A DNA stretch of 64,000 nt, from NCBI GenBank assembly GCA_017624495.1, contig JAGAMY010000004.1:1-64000 (forward strand), given 5' to 3'. Below, in pieces: positions 32,099 through 39,561 of the stretch; within the stretch, counting starts at the first letter, position 1; each line of letters opens with the position of its first letter. Below the pieces are notes generated by a model. That model saw only the letters and a list, made by a program, of their open reading frames with translations, searched no databases and had not been told where the DNA came from. The stretch comes from Lachnospiraceae bacterium. GTDB taxonomy: Bacteria; Bacillota; Clostridia; Lachnospirales; Lachnospiraceae. Made by a program: the position numbers and the translations under genes.

Positions 32099-33415
32099 TT
32101 AAGGTGAAATTACCTTTGCTATAATATCTGCCAAAGGCTCCATGGCATTCATTGCCTCCTGCAGCGTATTCGTCTGTGCGCCTACTTCCACTAAAAGCGT
32201 TTTCGGGCAATAATGCATATTGTAACGGTATCCCTTCAGATAAATCATGCGTGAAAAATCCGGATAATATTCTTCTGCGGCTAACTGCATCTGCAACGAA
32301 AATGCAAGGTTATCCTGTATATAGGGATTTGGCAGATATCCAATATCACCATTTGCTGTTGTACGGCTTAACCCATTAAAAAACATGATACTTGCCATCT
32401 GCTTTCCATCTACTTCGGTAACCAGATGTGTTCCCTCTGCTACACCATCCCTGTGTAAATCAATGACAACTTCAATACTTGGATTTTCCCTTAAAATCTG
32501 TTCTAACGCAGGTCCGGCTTTAGAATAGGCATCATCCCTGCTGTCTACATCATATTCACCTGTATGATGCAGCACATGAAAACCATAAGTTCCCAGCAAT
32601 TTATGTAAATAGGCTCCCACGCCGACAATTGTCGTTGAGGCATCTCCCGGAACGGAATCCACAAATCCTTCCTGTGAATGGGTATGATAAATCAATATCT
32701 GTGGCGCATCCGGTGTATGTGTCAGCTTCATACTTCGGCTTAAAAGATCCGCTGCATTTAAACGGCTGCTATCAATGGTGGTTGTACGATCTACTAAATA
32801 AAAATTCTGAATGAGATAATCAAAATCCAGTAATTTTTCCTGTGGAAAAGTGACAACTTTTTCTGTCCTTGGTACAAACGTAGAACCTGCAACTTCTGTT
32901 TCCGCTGGTTTTGTTTCATTCTTATCCGGTTCATCAACGATTTCTCCATCTGTATTCTCTACTTCTGCTGCCTGCTCTGTTTCCTCCTTATTTTCCACCT
33001 GTTCAATTTCTGTCAAATGTGCATCCTCTTGAATAACAACCTCTCCGGTTTCTTCATCTACATAGTTTTCGTCCGCAGCTTCTCTTGCAATAATTGTTTC
33101 ATAAGAAATATCACTTTCCATCTGGGTTGTATACTCTTCTGTATTTGTTATGTAACCATATACCGGAATGGTCTGAAAAATTTTTTCCATAAAAAATTCA
33201 GCCATAGTCGTTTGCTCTTCTTCATAGAAAAGTACCGGTGCAATGGACTTTAACATTGCCATATAACTTTCACTTTTTCCCTGTCTTAAAACTGTTTGTA
33301 TTAGGGAATCTGCTTCTACCAGATTCCCTAAAAAAATACAAACACACAGCAAGCCTAACGCTGTCACTGAAATTATTCTTTTTTTTAATTTTTTTACATT
33401 TAATCTTTTATTCAC
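32099..33415 (-). CDS. spoIIP: Stage II sporulation protein P
   Basis: A 438-residue SpoIIP, the amidase/endopeptidase of the engulfment DMP complex. An N-terminal membrane helix (residues 15-33) is followed by an acidic Glu/Thr-rich linker (about 115-175), then the amidase domain from about residue 240: ILIYHTHSQEGFVDSV (zinc His and Glu), VVIDLHRDGVAEGTH and LLVEVGAQTNTLQEAMNAMEPLAD. The start is a GTG with GGAG at about 8 nt. It lies between gpr and spoIIIAA on the same strand; in Bacillus gpr-spoIIP are adjacent but spoIIIA is elsewhere. The spoIIM-like gene at 12.3 kb encodes a probable partner. Confidence 0.95.
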   Translation of the reverse strand: MNKRLNVKKLKKRIISVTALGLLCVCIFLGNLVEADSLIQTVLRQGKSESYMAMLKSIAPVLFYEEEQTTMAEFFMEKIFQTIPVYGYITNTEEYTTQMESDISYETIIAREAADENYVDEETGEVVIQEDAHLTEIEQVENKEETEQAAEVENTDGEIVDEPDKNETKPAETEVAGSTFVPRTEKVVTFPQEKLLDFDYLIQNFYLVDRTTTIDSSRLNAADLLSRSMKLTHTPDAPQILIYHTHSQEGFVDSVPGDASTTIVGVGAYLHKLLGTYGFHVLHHTGEYDVDSRDDAYSKAGPALEQILRENPSIEVVIDLHRDGVAEGTHLVTEVDGKQMASIMFFNGLSRTTANGDIGYLPNPYIQDNLAFSLQMQLAAEEYYPDFSRMIYLKGYRYNMHYCPKTLLVEVGAQTNTLQEAMNAMEPLADIIAKVISP

Positions 33416-33460
33416 GTTTCACACTCCTGCCACTTAAATATATATGCAGGGACATGCAAT

Positions 33461-34408
33461 TTATGCAGGAAAAAATGCCATATTTATACCTTCTGATATG
33501 GTATAACTTAAACGCTTTACCGATTCATCAATATCCTTAGGCGTTACAAACATGGTATTTAAATTTGGAGAAAGCAATTCCCGAATCAATTCATTTTTTT
33601 CTGCCTCTTCTAAACTACTAATGGATTTCCCTAAATCTTCAAGCTTTCTACTCTCTTCCATAGCATGAACAAGATTACTCATTGTGTCACTGACAATCGT
33701 TACTGCATCTACAACCGTAGGTATACCAATCGCAATTACAGGTACACCCATACTTTCTTTATTTAAAGCGTGTCTATGATTTCCAACACCGGAACCCGGC
33801 GAAATACCTGTATCTGTAATCTGAATGGTACGACTCAAACGCTTCGTACTTCTTGCTGCAAGGGCATCGATGGCAATAATATAATCCGGTGTAGTTTCAT
33901 CCAACACACCCTTGATTATTTCCAAAGTTTCCATACCTGTCTGCGCCATCACACCGGGAACAATACTGCTAATCTGATGATTTCTGCTTAGACCAAAAGC
34001 ATATTTTCCAAATTTACGGATAATATGTCTGGTAATCATCATATTATCCACCACTCTTGGTCCTAACGCATCCGGTGTCACCTCACGGTTTCCTAAACCT
34101 ACAACCAAAACAGACAGCTCTTTTTTATCAATGGGCATAAGTTCCCTTAACAGCTTTGCTATCTCTTTCGATATTTCTCTGTGATAGTTTTCATCATTGT
34201 CTGCCATATCCGGTGCTTCTAAGGTTATATAATTTCCTCTGGGTTTTCCCATGATTTTTGCACCATTTTCAGTTTCAATCATCACCTTTGTAACCTTCAT
34301 ATTTCCATGAACTTCATCCTGTGATACTTTTACACCTTTTACCTCTACGTTTGAACCTTCAAATTTTTCTCTTGCTTCTAAAGCCAAGTCCGTCCGAACC
34401 TGATACAT
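33461..34408 (-). CDS. gpr: Germination protease GPR
   Basis: A 315-residue GPR, the endopeptidase that degrades small acid-soluble spore proteins during germination. Landmarks are the N-terminal propeptide region (YQVRTDLALEAREK), ELSVLVVGLGNREVTPDALGPRVVDNMMITRH, and ITDTGISPGSGVGNHRHALNKE. I placed the start at the ATG at 34408, which has an AAAGGTGG site upstream. It lies next to rpsT, divergently, as in many Firmicutes, and precedes spoIIP by 45 bp. Expression is expected in the forespore. Confidence 0.95.
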   Translation of the reverse strand: MYQVRTDLALEAREKFEGSNVEVKGVKVSQDEVHGNMKVTKVMIETENGAKIMGKPRGNYITLEAPDMADNDENYHREISKEIAKLLRELMPIDKKELSVLVVGLGNREVTPDALGPRVVDNMMITRHIIRKFGKYAFGLSRNHQISSIVPGVMAQTGMETLEIIKGVLDETTPDYIIAIDALAARSTKRLSRTIQITDTGISPGSGVGNHRHALNKESMGVPVIAIGIPTVVDAVTIVSDTMSNLVHAMEESRKLEDLGKSISSLEEAEKNELIRELLSPNLNTMFVTPKDIDESVKRLSYTISEGINMAFFPA

Positions 34409-34466
34409 TCCGGCACCACCTTTGTACATTTTTTAATATTTTTTGCAAAAATAAAAGAAATATGTA

Positions 34467-34495
34467 TTGACAGAAAAAGAAACATGACATAAAAT
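34467..34495 (+). promoter_or_regulatory. Promoter of rpsT
   Basis: A perfect TTGACA (34467-34472) and TAAAAT (34490-34495) with 17-bp spacing. The 5' leader of about 90 nt contains ACGTT-GG-AACGT (34510-34521) and CGTGT/ACACG (34523-34546) hairpins that may be regulatory. Confidence 0.85.
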
Positions 34496-34594
34496 ATTAC
34501 TTGATGTGTACGTTGGAACGTCCGTGTCCGGCTCTGACGAAACACGAAAGAAAAAATAACAATTATTACTATTCGCATATTGGAGGTGTCCGCA

Positions 34595-34858
34595 TTGGCT
34601 AACATTAAATCTGCAAAAAAACGTGTATTAGTTACAGCAACAAAAACTGCAAGAAACAAATCTATCAAATCTGCAGTTAAAACAGCTATCAAAAAAGTAG
34701 AAGCTGCTGTTGAAGCTAAAAACAAAGACGAAGCACAGGTTGCATTAACTGCTGCTATTTCTACAATTGCAAAAGCAACAAACAAAGGTGTTTATCACAA
34801 AAATAATGCAGCAAGAAAAGTTTCTCGTCTTACAAAGCTTGTAAACGAAATGGCTTAA
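34595..34858 (+). CDS. rpsT: 30S ribosomal protein S20
   Basis: An 87-residue S20, a primary 16S rRNA-binding protein, reading ANIKSAKKRVLVTATKTARNKSIKS then lysine/alanine-rich helices to RKVSRLTKLVNEMA. The start is a TTG at 34595 with GGAGG at 8 nt, in agreement with the conserved MANIKSAKKR N-terminus; S20 genes are known for non-ATG starts that help autoregulation. It has its own consensus promoter and a strong terminator, and stands alone between gpr and the 35-kb palindrome cluster. Confidence 0.97.
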   Translation: MANIKSAKKRVLVTATKTARNKSIKSAVKTAIKKVEAAVEAKNKDEAQVALTAAISTIAKATNKGVYHKNNAARKVSRLTKLVNEMA

Positions 34859-34876
34859 TTGATGTATTGAACATAG

Positions 34877-34928
34877 AAAGAGATGTTAAGAATCCAGACC
34901 GTCATTGGATTTTTGGCATCTCTTTTTT
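34877..34928 (+). terminator. Terminator of rpsT
   Basis: AAAGAGATG pairs with CATCTCTTT and an inner AATCCA/TGGATT stem is stacked on it, followed by a run of seven T residues. Confidence 0.9.
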
Positions 34929-35044
34929 TATTTAAGTTACGGTTTGGCGAAGTAGTTTATCCCGGAATGTCGGTGCGAAGCTTCCGGTAGACGTGCGTTG
35001 TGTGGCTAAGTTTTCGTCCGGTATTAACGGTATTGGAAGTTGGC

Positions 35045-35273
35045 AAAAAGAGCCGGGGACTATGCAACGGCAGAGTGTCCGTGAAATAAGTATTTCTAAT
35101 TATTTTCAATATAGACTATGGCAACGAACGCCACCGTTTTCAACATGACATCCCTGTCATGGTTCAAACTTGCGCCGACGTCCTGTCGGCGCATGGCTAT
35201 GTTATTGCCGAAAATAATAAGAAATACTAATTCCACTCCCAAGTCTGCCGTTGCATAGTCCCCGGCTCTTTTT
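35045..35273. repeat. Module A: perfect 30-bp terminal inverted repeats with two apical hairpins
   Basis: The ends 35045-35074 and 35244-35273 are perfectly complementary over 30 bp, beginning AAAAAGAGCCGGGGACTATG. A second stem of 19 bp (35089-35107 with 35210-35228) matches at 18 positions. The apex holds CATGACA-TCCC-TGTCATG (35144-35161) and GCGCCGAC-GTCCT-GTCGGCGC (35172-35192). Folded, it forms a long rod with two terminal branches. Confidence 0.85.
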
Positions 35274-35292
35274 ACCAGATTTACATTTTAAA

Positions 35293-35488
35293 ACCGGACT
35301 AGGATATTGGCTATAGTACGTCTGCCTAGGTTACGAAAGGATTTTGGGATAAGCCTCTTCGAAACCTTCACAGGTAGATGGCGCCAGAACGCTTACGGCT
35401 GTATCTCTACTCTATGGAGATTTACATGTATATTATTCCGAAATCCTTCGTAATGAAGGCAGACACGTCCTACGCTCTCCAGTCCGGT
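35293..35488. repeat. Module B: long interrupted palindrome
   Basis: ACCGGACT (35293-35300) pairs with AGTCCGGT (35481-35488), GTCTGCCT (35320-35327) with AGGCAGAC (35457-35464), and TTACGAAAGGATTT (35331-35344) with AAATCCTTCGTAA (35441-35453, one bulged base). The stem continues into GGGATAA/TTATTCC. Smaller hairpins such as ATCTC/GAGAT (35403-35421) lie inside. Confidence 0.8.
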
Positions 35489-35502
35489 ATCATATTGTAA
35501 AT

Positions 35503-35737
35503 TCAGTAAAACAGACGTAGTGAGTAGTTTGGTGGAATTGGTAGTGAAAAGTAGTGTTTCTTACATTTTCTAAGTGACATAGTTATGCGCAAACATGGAC
35601 GTTTGCGCAAGAATCTGCCACGGCATGGACGCTGTGTCAGATTCGGTAACGGACGTTGTTACTATCTAAATGAAAATGTATAGAAACCCTCTTTTCACGG
35701 ACTTCCACCGAACTACTCCCTACGTCTGTTTTACTGA
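35503..35737. repeat. Module C: long palindrome with three apical hairpins
   Basis: TCAGTAAAACAGACGTAG (35503-35520) pairs perfectly with 35720-35737. A series of stems follows in register: GTAGTT, GGTGGAA, GTGAAAAG, GTTTCT and ACATTTTC on the left (35524-35570), with complements on the right (35672-35716). Apical hairpins are TGCGCAAAC-ATGGAC-GTTTGCGCA (35586-35609), a 13-bp stem with loop ATGGAC (35611-35644), and GTAAC-GGAC (35646-35662). Confidence 0.85.
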
Positions 35738-35771
35738 CTTCACAGTCTACAAATACCGGACGGAAACTTAA

Positions 35772-35798
35772 AAACTGGAGAGAACTTCCGTCCTCTCC
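35772..35798 (-). terminator. Terminator of the decarboxylase operon
   Basis: GGAGAG (35777-35782) and CTCTCC (35793-35798) form a short GC-rich stem; on the minus strand AGTTTTTAAG follows. It lies 26 bp after the stop of the oadA-like gene. Confidence 0.65.
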
Positions 35799-35823
35799 AA
35801 TTCCTATATACTCACCTATTCCA

Positions 35824-37230
35824 TTACACCGGATAAGCTCCGTTCTTTGTATCTGCTGCTGCCGCATCCACACCAGTCTGCTGTGCTGCACGATACTTGA
35901 AGAAATCTGTTGCAACCTGTGGGAACAATGCGTAAGATAAGATATCCTCATCCTGCTGCTTCCACTGTTTCATTTCTGCTTCAATCTTATCTAATTCCGG
36001 CTCAAGTAAATCTGCATATCTGCATGTGATAGCATTCTTCTTCTCTTCGCCAAGAACCTTATCTACAACTTCCGGATTGAAAGGTTTAACTGTCTGACCA
36101 TATTTACCAAGTAATACGTCCTTAGTTTCTTTTGTAGCAACTTTGTAACGTTCACCCATTAATACGTTCATGATAGCCTGTGTACCAACAATCTGTGATG
36201 AAGGTGTAACAAGTGGTGGCTCACCAAGGTCTTTACGAACTCTTGGAATTTCATTTAATACTTCTTCGTATTTATCCTCTGCTCCCTGTTCTTTTAACTG
36301 GGAAACCATGTTGGATAACATACCACCCGGTACCTGATATAATAATGTCTGAATATCTACACCTAATACCTTTGGATTTAATAAACCGCTTGCAATTGCT
36401 TCTTCACGCATTGGACGGAAGTAATCAGCAATTTCTTTTAACTGAAGCTGATCTAAGCCTGTATCATATTCTGTACCTTTAAATGCTTCAACCATAACTT
36501 CTGTAGCCGGCTGGCTTGTACCAAGTGCGAATGGTGACATAGCTGTATCGATGATATCACAACCAGCTTCTACAGCTTTCATATATGTCATTGCAGCCAC
36601 ACCGGATGTATAATGTGTATGAAGTTCGATAGGAAGTTTTGTAGAATCTTTTAAAGCCTGTACTAATTCAGTAGCTTTAGCAGGTACTAATAAACCAGCC
36701 ATATCCTTGATACAGATAGAATCTGCACCCATATCTTCAATTTTCTTAGCAATATCCATCCAGTACTCTAATGTGTACGCATCACCTAATGTATAGGATA
36801 AAGCAACCTGTGCATGACCTTTTTCTTTATTACATGCTGTAACTGCTGTCTGTAAGTTACGAAGATCATTTAAACAGTCAAAAATACGAATGATATCAAT
36901 ACCGTTTGCAATAGATTTCTGTACGAAATATTCTACTACATCATCAGCATATGGACGATATCCTAAGATATTCTGTCCACGGAATAACATCTGTAATTTT
37001 GTATTTTTAAATCCATCTCTTAATTTACGAAGTCTCTCCCATGGATCTTCTTTCAAGAAACGAAGGGAAGCATCGAAAGTCGCGCCACCCCAGCACTCTA
37101 CTGCGTGGTAACCAACTTTGTCCATTTTATCAACGATTGGCAGCATCTGTTCTGTTGACATTCTAGTAGCAATCAGAGACTGATGCGCATCTCTTAATAT
37201 TGTCTCAGTAATCTTTACCTGTTTTGACAT
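35824..37230 (-). CDS. oadA: Oxaloacetate decarboxylase alpha / pyruvate carboxylase B-type carboxyltransferase
   Basis: A 468-residue carboxyltransferase of the PYC/OadA type: TIM barrel with ETILRDAHQSLIATRM (metal Asp), MLFRGQNILGYR, DSICIKDMAGLL (active-site Lys region) and PIELHTHYTSG (metal His pair), then the PYC_OADA region (LLYQVPGGMLSNMVSQL). Pyruvate carboxylases and full OadA carry a C-terminal biotin domain; here the protein ends without one, so it must use the separate biotin carrier encoded two genes upstream. It is the last gene of the five-gene operon. It likely moves CO2 between oxaloacetate/pyruvate and biotin, in the cytoplasm at the membrane complex. Confidence 0.92.
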   Translation of the reverse strand: MSKQVKITETILRDAHQSLIATRMSTEQMLPIVDKMDKVGYHAVECWGGATFDASLRFLKEDPWERLRKLRDGFKNTKLQMLFRGQNILGYRPYADDVVEYFVQKSIANGIDIIRIFDCLNDLRNLQTAVTACNKEKGHAQVALSYTLGDAYTLEYWMDIAKKIEDMGADSICIKDMAGLLVPAKATELVQALKDSTKLPIELHTHYTSGVAAMTYMKAVEAGCDIIDTAMSPFALGTSQPATEVMVEAFKGTEYDTGLDQLQLKEIADYFRPMREEAIASGLLNPKVLGVDIQTLLYQVPGGMLSNMVSQLKEQGAEDKYEEVLNEIPRVRKDLGEPPLVTPSSQIVGTQAIMNVLMGERYKVATKETKDVLLGKYGQTVKPFNPEVVDKVLGEEKKNAITCRYADLLEPELDKIEAEMKQWKQQDEDILSYALFPQVATDFFKYRAAQQTGVDAAAADTKNGAYPV

Positions 37231-37259
37231 GATTTTTCCTCCTAAAATTTGTTGTGTTC

Positions 37260-38411
37260 CTAGATTCCAAAGATTGCCATAAATACACCGGCTGCTACTG
37301 CAGTACCGATAACTCCGGCAACGTTAGGTCCCATTGCATGCATAAGTAAGAAGTTGGTTGGATCTTCTTCTGCACCGACTTTCTGTGATACACGGGCAGC
37401 CATAGGAACCGCTGAAACTCCGGCAGAACCAATCAGAGGATTAATCTTTCCTCCGGTAATCTTACATAATAACTTACCAAACAATGTTCCTGCTGCTGTA
37501 CCAAATACGAATGCAACAAGTCCAAGAACTACGATTTTGATTGTGCTTACATTTAAGAATGCTTCTGCACTTGTCGTAGCACCTACAGATGTACCAAGTA
37601 AAATAACTACAATATACATCAATGCGTTAGATGCTGTTTCTGTTAACTGACGAACTACGCCAGACTCACGGAATAAGTTACCTAACATAAGCATACCTAC
37701 CAACGGTGCTGTTGTAGGAAGAAGTAAACATACAATAATTGTAACAACGATTGGGAATAAGATTTTCTCTAATTTAGATACTGGTCTTAAGTTCTCCATT
37801 TTAATAGCACGTTCCTTTTTCGTTGTTAAAGCCTTCATAACAGGTGGCTGAATAATTGGAACTAATGCCATATAAGAATAAGCTGCTACTGCAATTGGTC
37901 CCATAAGACCTGTCTGTCCTAATTTACCTGCTAAGAAAATAGAAGTAGGACCATCTGCTCCACCGATGATGGATACAGCAGCTGCTGCTTTATCATTGAA
38001 TCCTAAGAGGATAGCCATTAAGTAAGCACCAAAAATACCGAACTGTGCTGCTGCTCCTAAAAGGAAACTGATTGGGTTTGCAATCAATGGACCAAAGTCT
38101 GTCATCGCACCTACACCTAAGAAAATCAGGGAAGGTAAAATAGACCATTCATCCATCAAATAGAAATAGTGAAGTAATCCACCGATACCATTACTTGTCT
38201 CTTCCGGGCTTGCCATGATATCCGGATAAATATTAACCAGAAGCATACCAAAAGCAATTGGAAGTAATAATAATGGTTCATAGCCTTTTGCAATTGCCAG
38301 ATATAAGAATACACAGGCAACTACAATCATGAGGTAATTTCCCCAGGTCAGATTAAAAAATGCTGTCTGATGAAGGAGATTCCCCAGTGTCTCGCCAATA
38401 TATGACCACAT
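37260..38411 (-). CDS. oadB: Sodium ion-translocating decarboxylase subunit beta
   Basis: A 383-residue polytopic membrane protein with about nine to eleven helices, the subunit that decarboxylates carboxybiotin and pumps Na+ outward. Family motifs are [57 protein letters not shown] (with the Asp of the sodium site) and [23 protein letters not shown] near the C-terminus. It is shared by oxaloacetate, methylmalonyl-CoA and glutaconyl-CoA decarboxylases, so it does not fix the substrate. It follows the biotin carrier gene by 18 bp in the operon. Confidence 0.95.
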   Translation of the reverse strand: MWSYIGETLGNLLHQTAFFNLTWGNYLMIVVACVFLYLAIAKGYEPLLLLPIAFGMLLVNIYPDIMASPEETSNGIGGLLHYFYLMDEWSILPSLIFLGVGAMTDFGPLIANPISFLLGAAAQFGIFGAYLMAILLGFNDKAAAAVSIIGGADGPTSIFLAGKLGQTGLMGPIAVAAYSYMALVPIIQPPVMKALTTKKERAIKMENLRPVSKLEKILFPIVVTIIVCLLLPTTAPLVGMLMLGNLFRESGVVRQLTETASNALMYIVVILLGTSVGATTSAEAFLNVSTIKIVVLGLVAFVFGTAAGTLFGKLLCKITGGKINPLIGSAGVSAVPMAARVSQKVGAEEDPTNFLLMHAMGPNVAGVIGTAVAAGVFMAIFGI

Positions 38412-38429
38412 AGTCTTTAAACCTCCTGA

Positions 38430-38801
38430 TTAATTTAATGTTGCTAATACTGCTCCTGATTCTACTGCATCACCAACTGCAACGTCGATGCTTGCTACTG
38501 TACCATCCTGTGGTGCTACGATTGGATTTTCCATCTTCATAGCTTCAAGAATTAAGATTGTATCACCTTTCTTTACAGAAGCACCAACACTAGCTTCTAC
38601 TTTAAATACTTTACCTGCAACAGGAGCTTCTACTTTAATGCTTCCTGCACCACCTGCTGCTTTTGGAGCTGCTGCCGGAGCTGCCTTTGGAGCTGCTGCT
38701 GCCATTCTTCTAGGAGCTGGAGCTGCTGCACCTGTACTTCCTGTTTCTTCTACAGTAACATCATAAACATTTCCATTTACGGTAATTGTATAATTTTTCA
38801 T
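38430..38801 (-). CDS. Biotin carboxyl carrier protein of the decarboxylase
   Basis: A 123-residue biotinyl carrier. The biotinylated lysine is Lys89 in LEAMKMENPIVAP. An N-terminal segment (MKNYTITVNGNVYDVTVEE) is followed by an Ala/Pro-rich flexible linker (residues 24-52), typical of GcdC/MmdC-type gamma subunits, which swing the carboxybiotin between carboxyltransferase and beta subunit. It lies between oadG and oadB. With two different carboxyltransferases in the operon it is probably shared. Confidence 0.94.
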   Translation of the reverse strand: MKNYTITVNGNVYDVTVEETGSTGAAAPAPRRMAAAAPKAAPAAAPKAAGGAGSIKVEAPVAGKVFKVEASVGASVKKGDTILILEAMKMENPIVAPQDGTVASIDVAVGDAVESGAVLATLN

Positions 38802-38832
38802 TGAAATAATCCTCCTAAATCGTTATTTAACC

Positions 38833-39543
38833 TTATCTTCTACGAATAGAACGTACAACAAATCCATCTGTAGAAGTTCCTTCTGCTGCTGCAATTGCTG
38901 CAGCAATAACTGCAATTAACTCACCATCGTCTGCCTGCTCTTCTACTACTGCAACTTCTTCTACAGCTTCTGCTGCCGGAGCATTTGCAGTTGCTTTTGC
39001 AGCTTTTTTCTTCTCTAAATATGGGATGATATTAAAGCAGCAAATAACCAGACAAATAAGCACTAATACAAAGAATACAATGGAGATACCCATTAATGTA
39101 TTCATAAGTGCTGTAGACATTTTTTCACCTACAGAATAAACACCATCAATGGTGATATCATCAACTTCCATAGAATGATATGTATACACATAAGTCAGAA
39201 TCATATCACGATTTTCCATCTGACATGTCTGTGCTGCCGTCAATGTCTTACCGGATTTAGTAACTTCAAATTCACCAAAATCTACGAAAGCACCATATTC
39301 TTCAACAGCTTCATCCCATTTAATCACGAGATTGCCAACAACTTCTCCGCCATTCTCGATATAATATGCCTTATCCTCATCTGTCATGGATACAAGTGTC
39401 TGTACTGTTCCCACACAGTTTGCCTGTAAAGCATCATAAGAATAGCCATTGTAATCAACAGTTTTAGGATCCGTATTTGAACATGCTGCCAATCCTAACA
39501 TGCATAAGCATAAAACGGCAATCAGAAATATTTTTTTCTTCAT
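38833..39543 (-). CDS. OadG-family decarboxylase subunit with lipoprotein signal
   Basis: A 236-residue protein. The N-terminus is a lipoprotein signal (MKKKIFLIAVLCLCMLGLAAC, Cys21 lipobox), followed by an extracytoplasmic domain of about 120 residues, then a membrane helix (about 147-170, ISIVFFVLVLICLVICCF) and a cytoplasmic Ala/Glu-rich tail. The helix plus tail match OadG (delta/gamma) subunits, which are normally only 80-130 residues, so the lipid-anchored outer domain is an extension. It sits between the CoA-type carboxyltransferase and the biotin carrier, supporting its place in the sodium pump complex. Confidence 0.8.
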   Translation of the reverse strand: MKKKIFLIAVLCLCMLGLAACSNTDPKTVDYNGYSYDALQANCVGTVQTLVSMTDEDKAYYIENGGEVVGNLVIKWDEAVEEYGAFVDFGEFEVTKSGKTLTAAQTCQMENRDMILTYVYTYHSMEVDDITIDGVYSVGEKMSTALMNTLMGISIVFFVLVLICLVICCFNIIPYLEKKKAAKATANAPAAEAVEEVAVVEEQADDGELIAVIAAAIAAAEGTSTDGFVVRSIRRR

Positions 39544-39561
39544 GAAACTTCACCTTTCTAT

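Larger units (their letters stand above)
35007..35770. repeat. Three-module giant palindrome cluster; outer inverted repeat
   Basis: A 764-bp gene-free stretch enclosed by an outer 19-bp inverted repeat (35007-35025 and 35752-35770, 18 of 19 matching, containing CGTCCGGTATT). Inside are three separate long-stem modules (35045-35273, 35293-35488 and 35503-35737), separated by 19 and 14 bp. The box TCCGGTAT or its complement recurs in the outer repeat and in the second module. No ORF with a ribosome site fits. Convergent neighbours rpsT and the oadA-like gene both have their own terminators outside or at the edge. It is either a large structured RNA locus or a palindromic mobile element cluster; I cannot match it to a named family. 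The flanks 34929-35006 include a CCGGAA/TTCCGG hairpin. Confidence 0.8.

Noticed and set aside
34378..34785. 135-codon minus-strand ORF over rpsT
   Set aside because: It is antisense to the clearly conserved S20 gene and lacks a ribosome site.
35007..35770. Group II intron, retron or integron attC array
   Set aside because: No reverse transcriptase or integrase gene is present, no intron domain V or attC core motif was found, and module lengths do not fit attC sites.
35637..35951. 104-codon minus-strand ORF extending into the palindrome cluster
   Set aside because: It lies partly in another frame of the oadA-like gene and partly in the hairpins, has no ribosome site and no protein-like composition.
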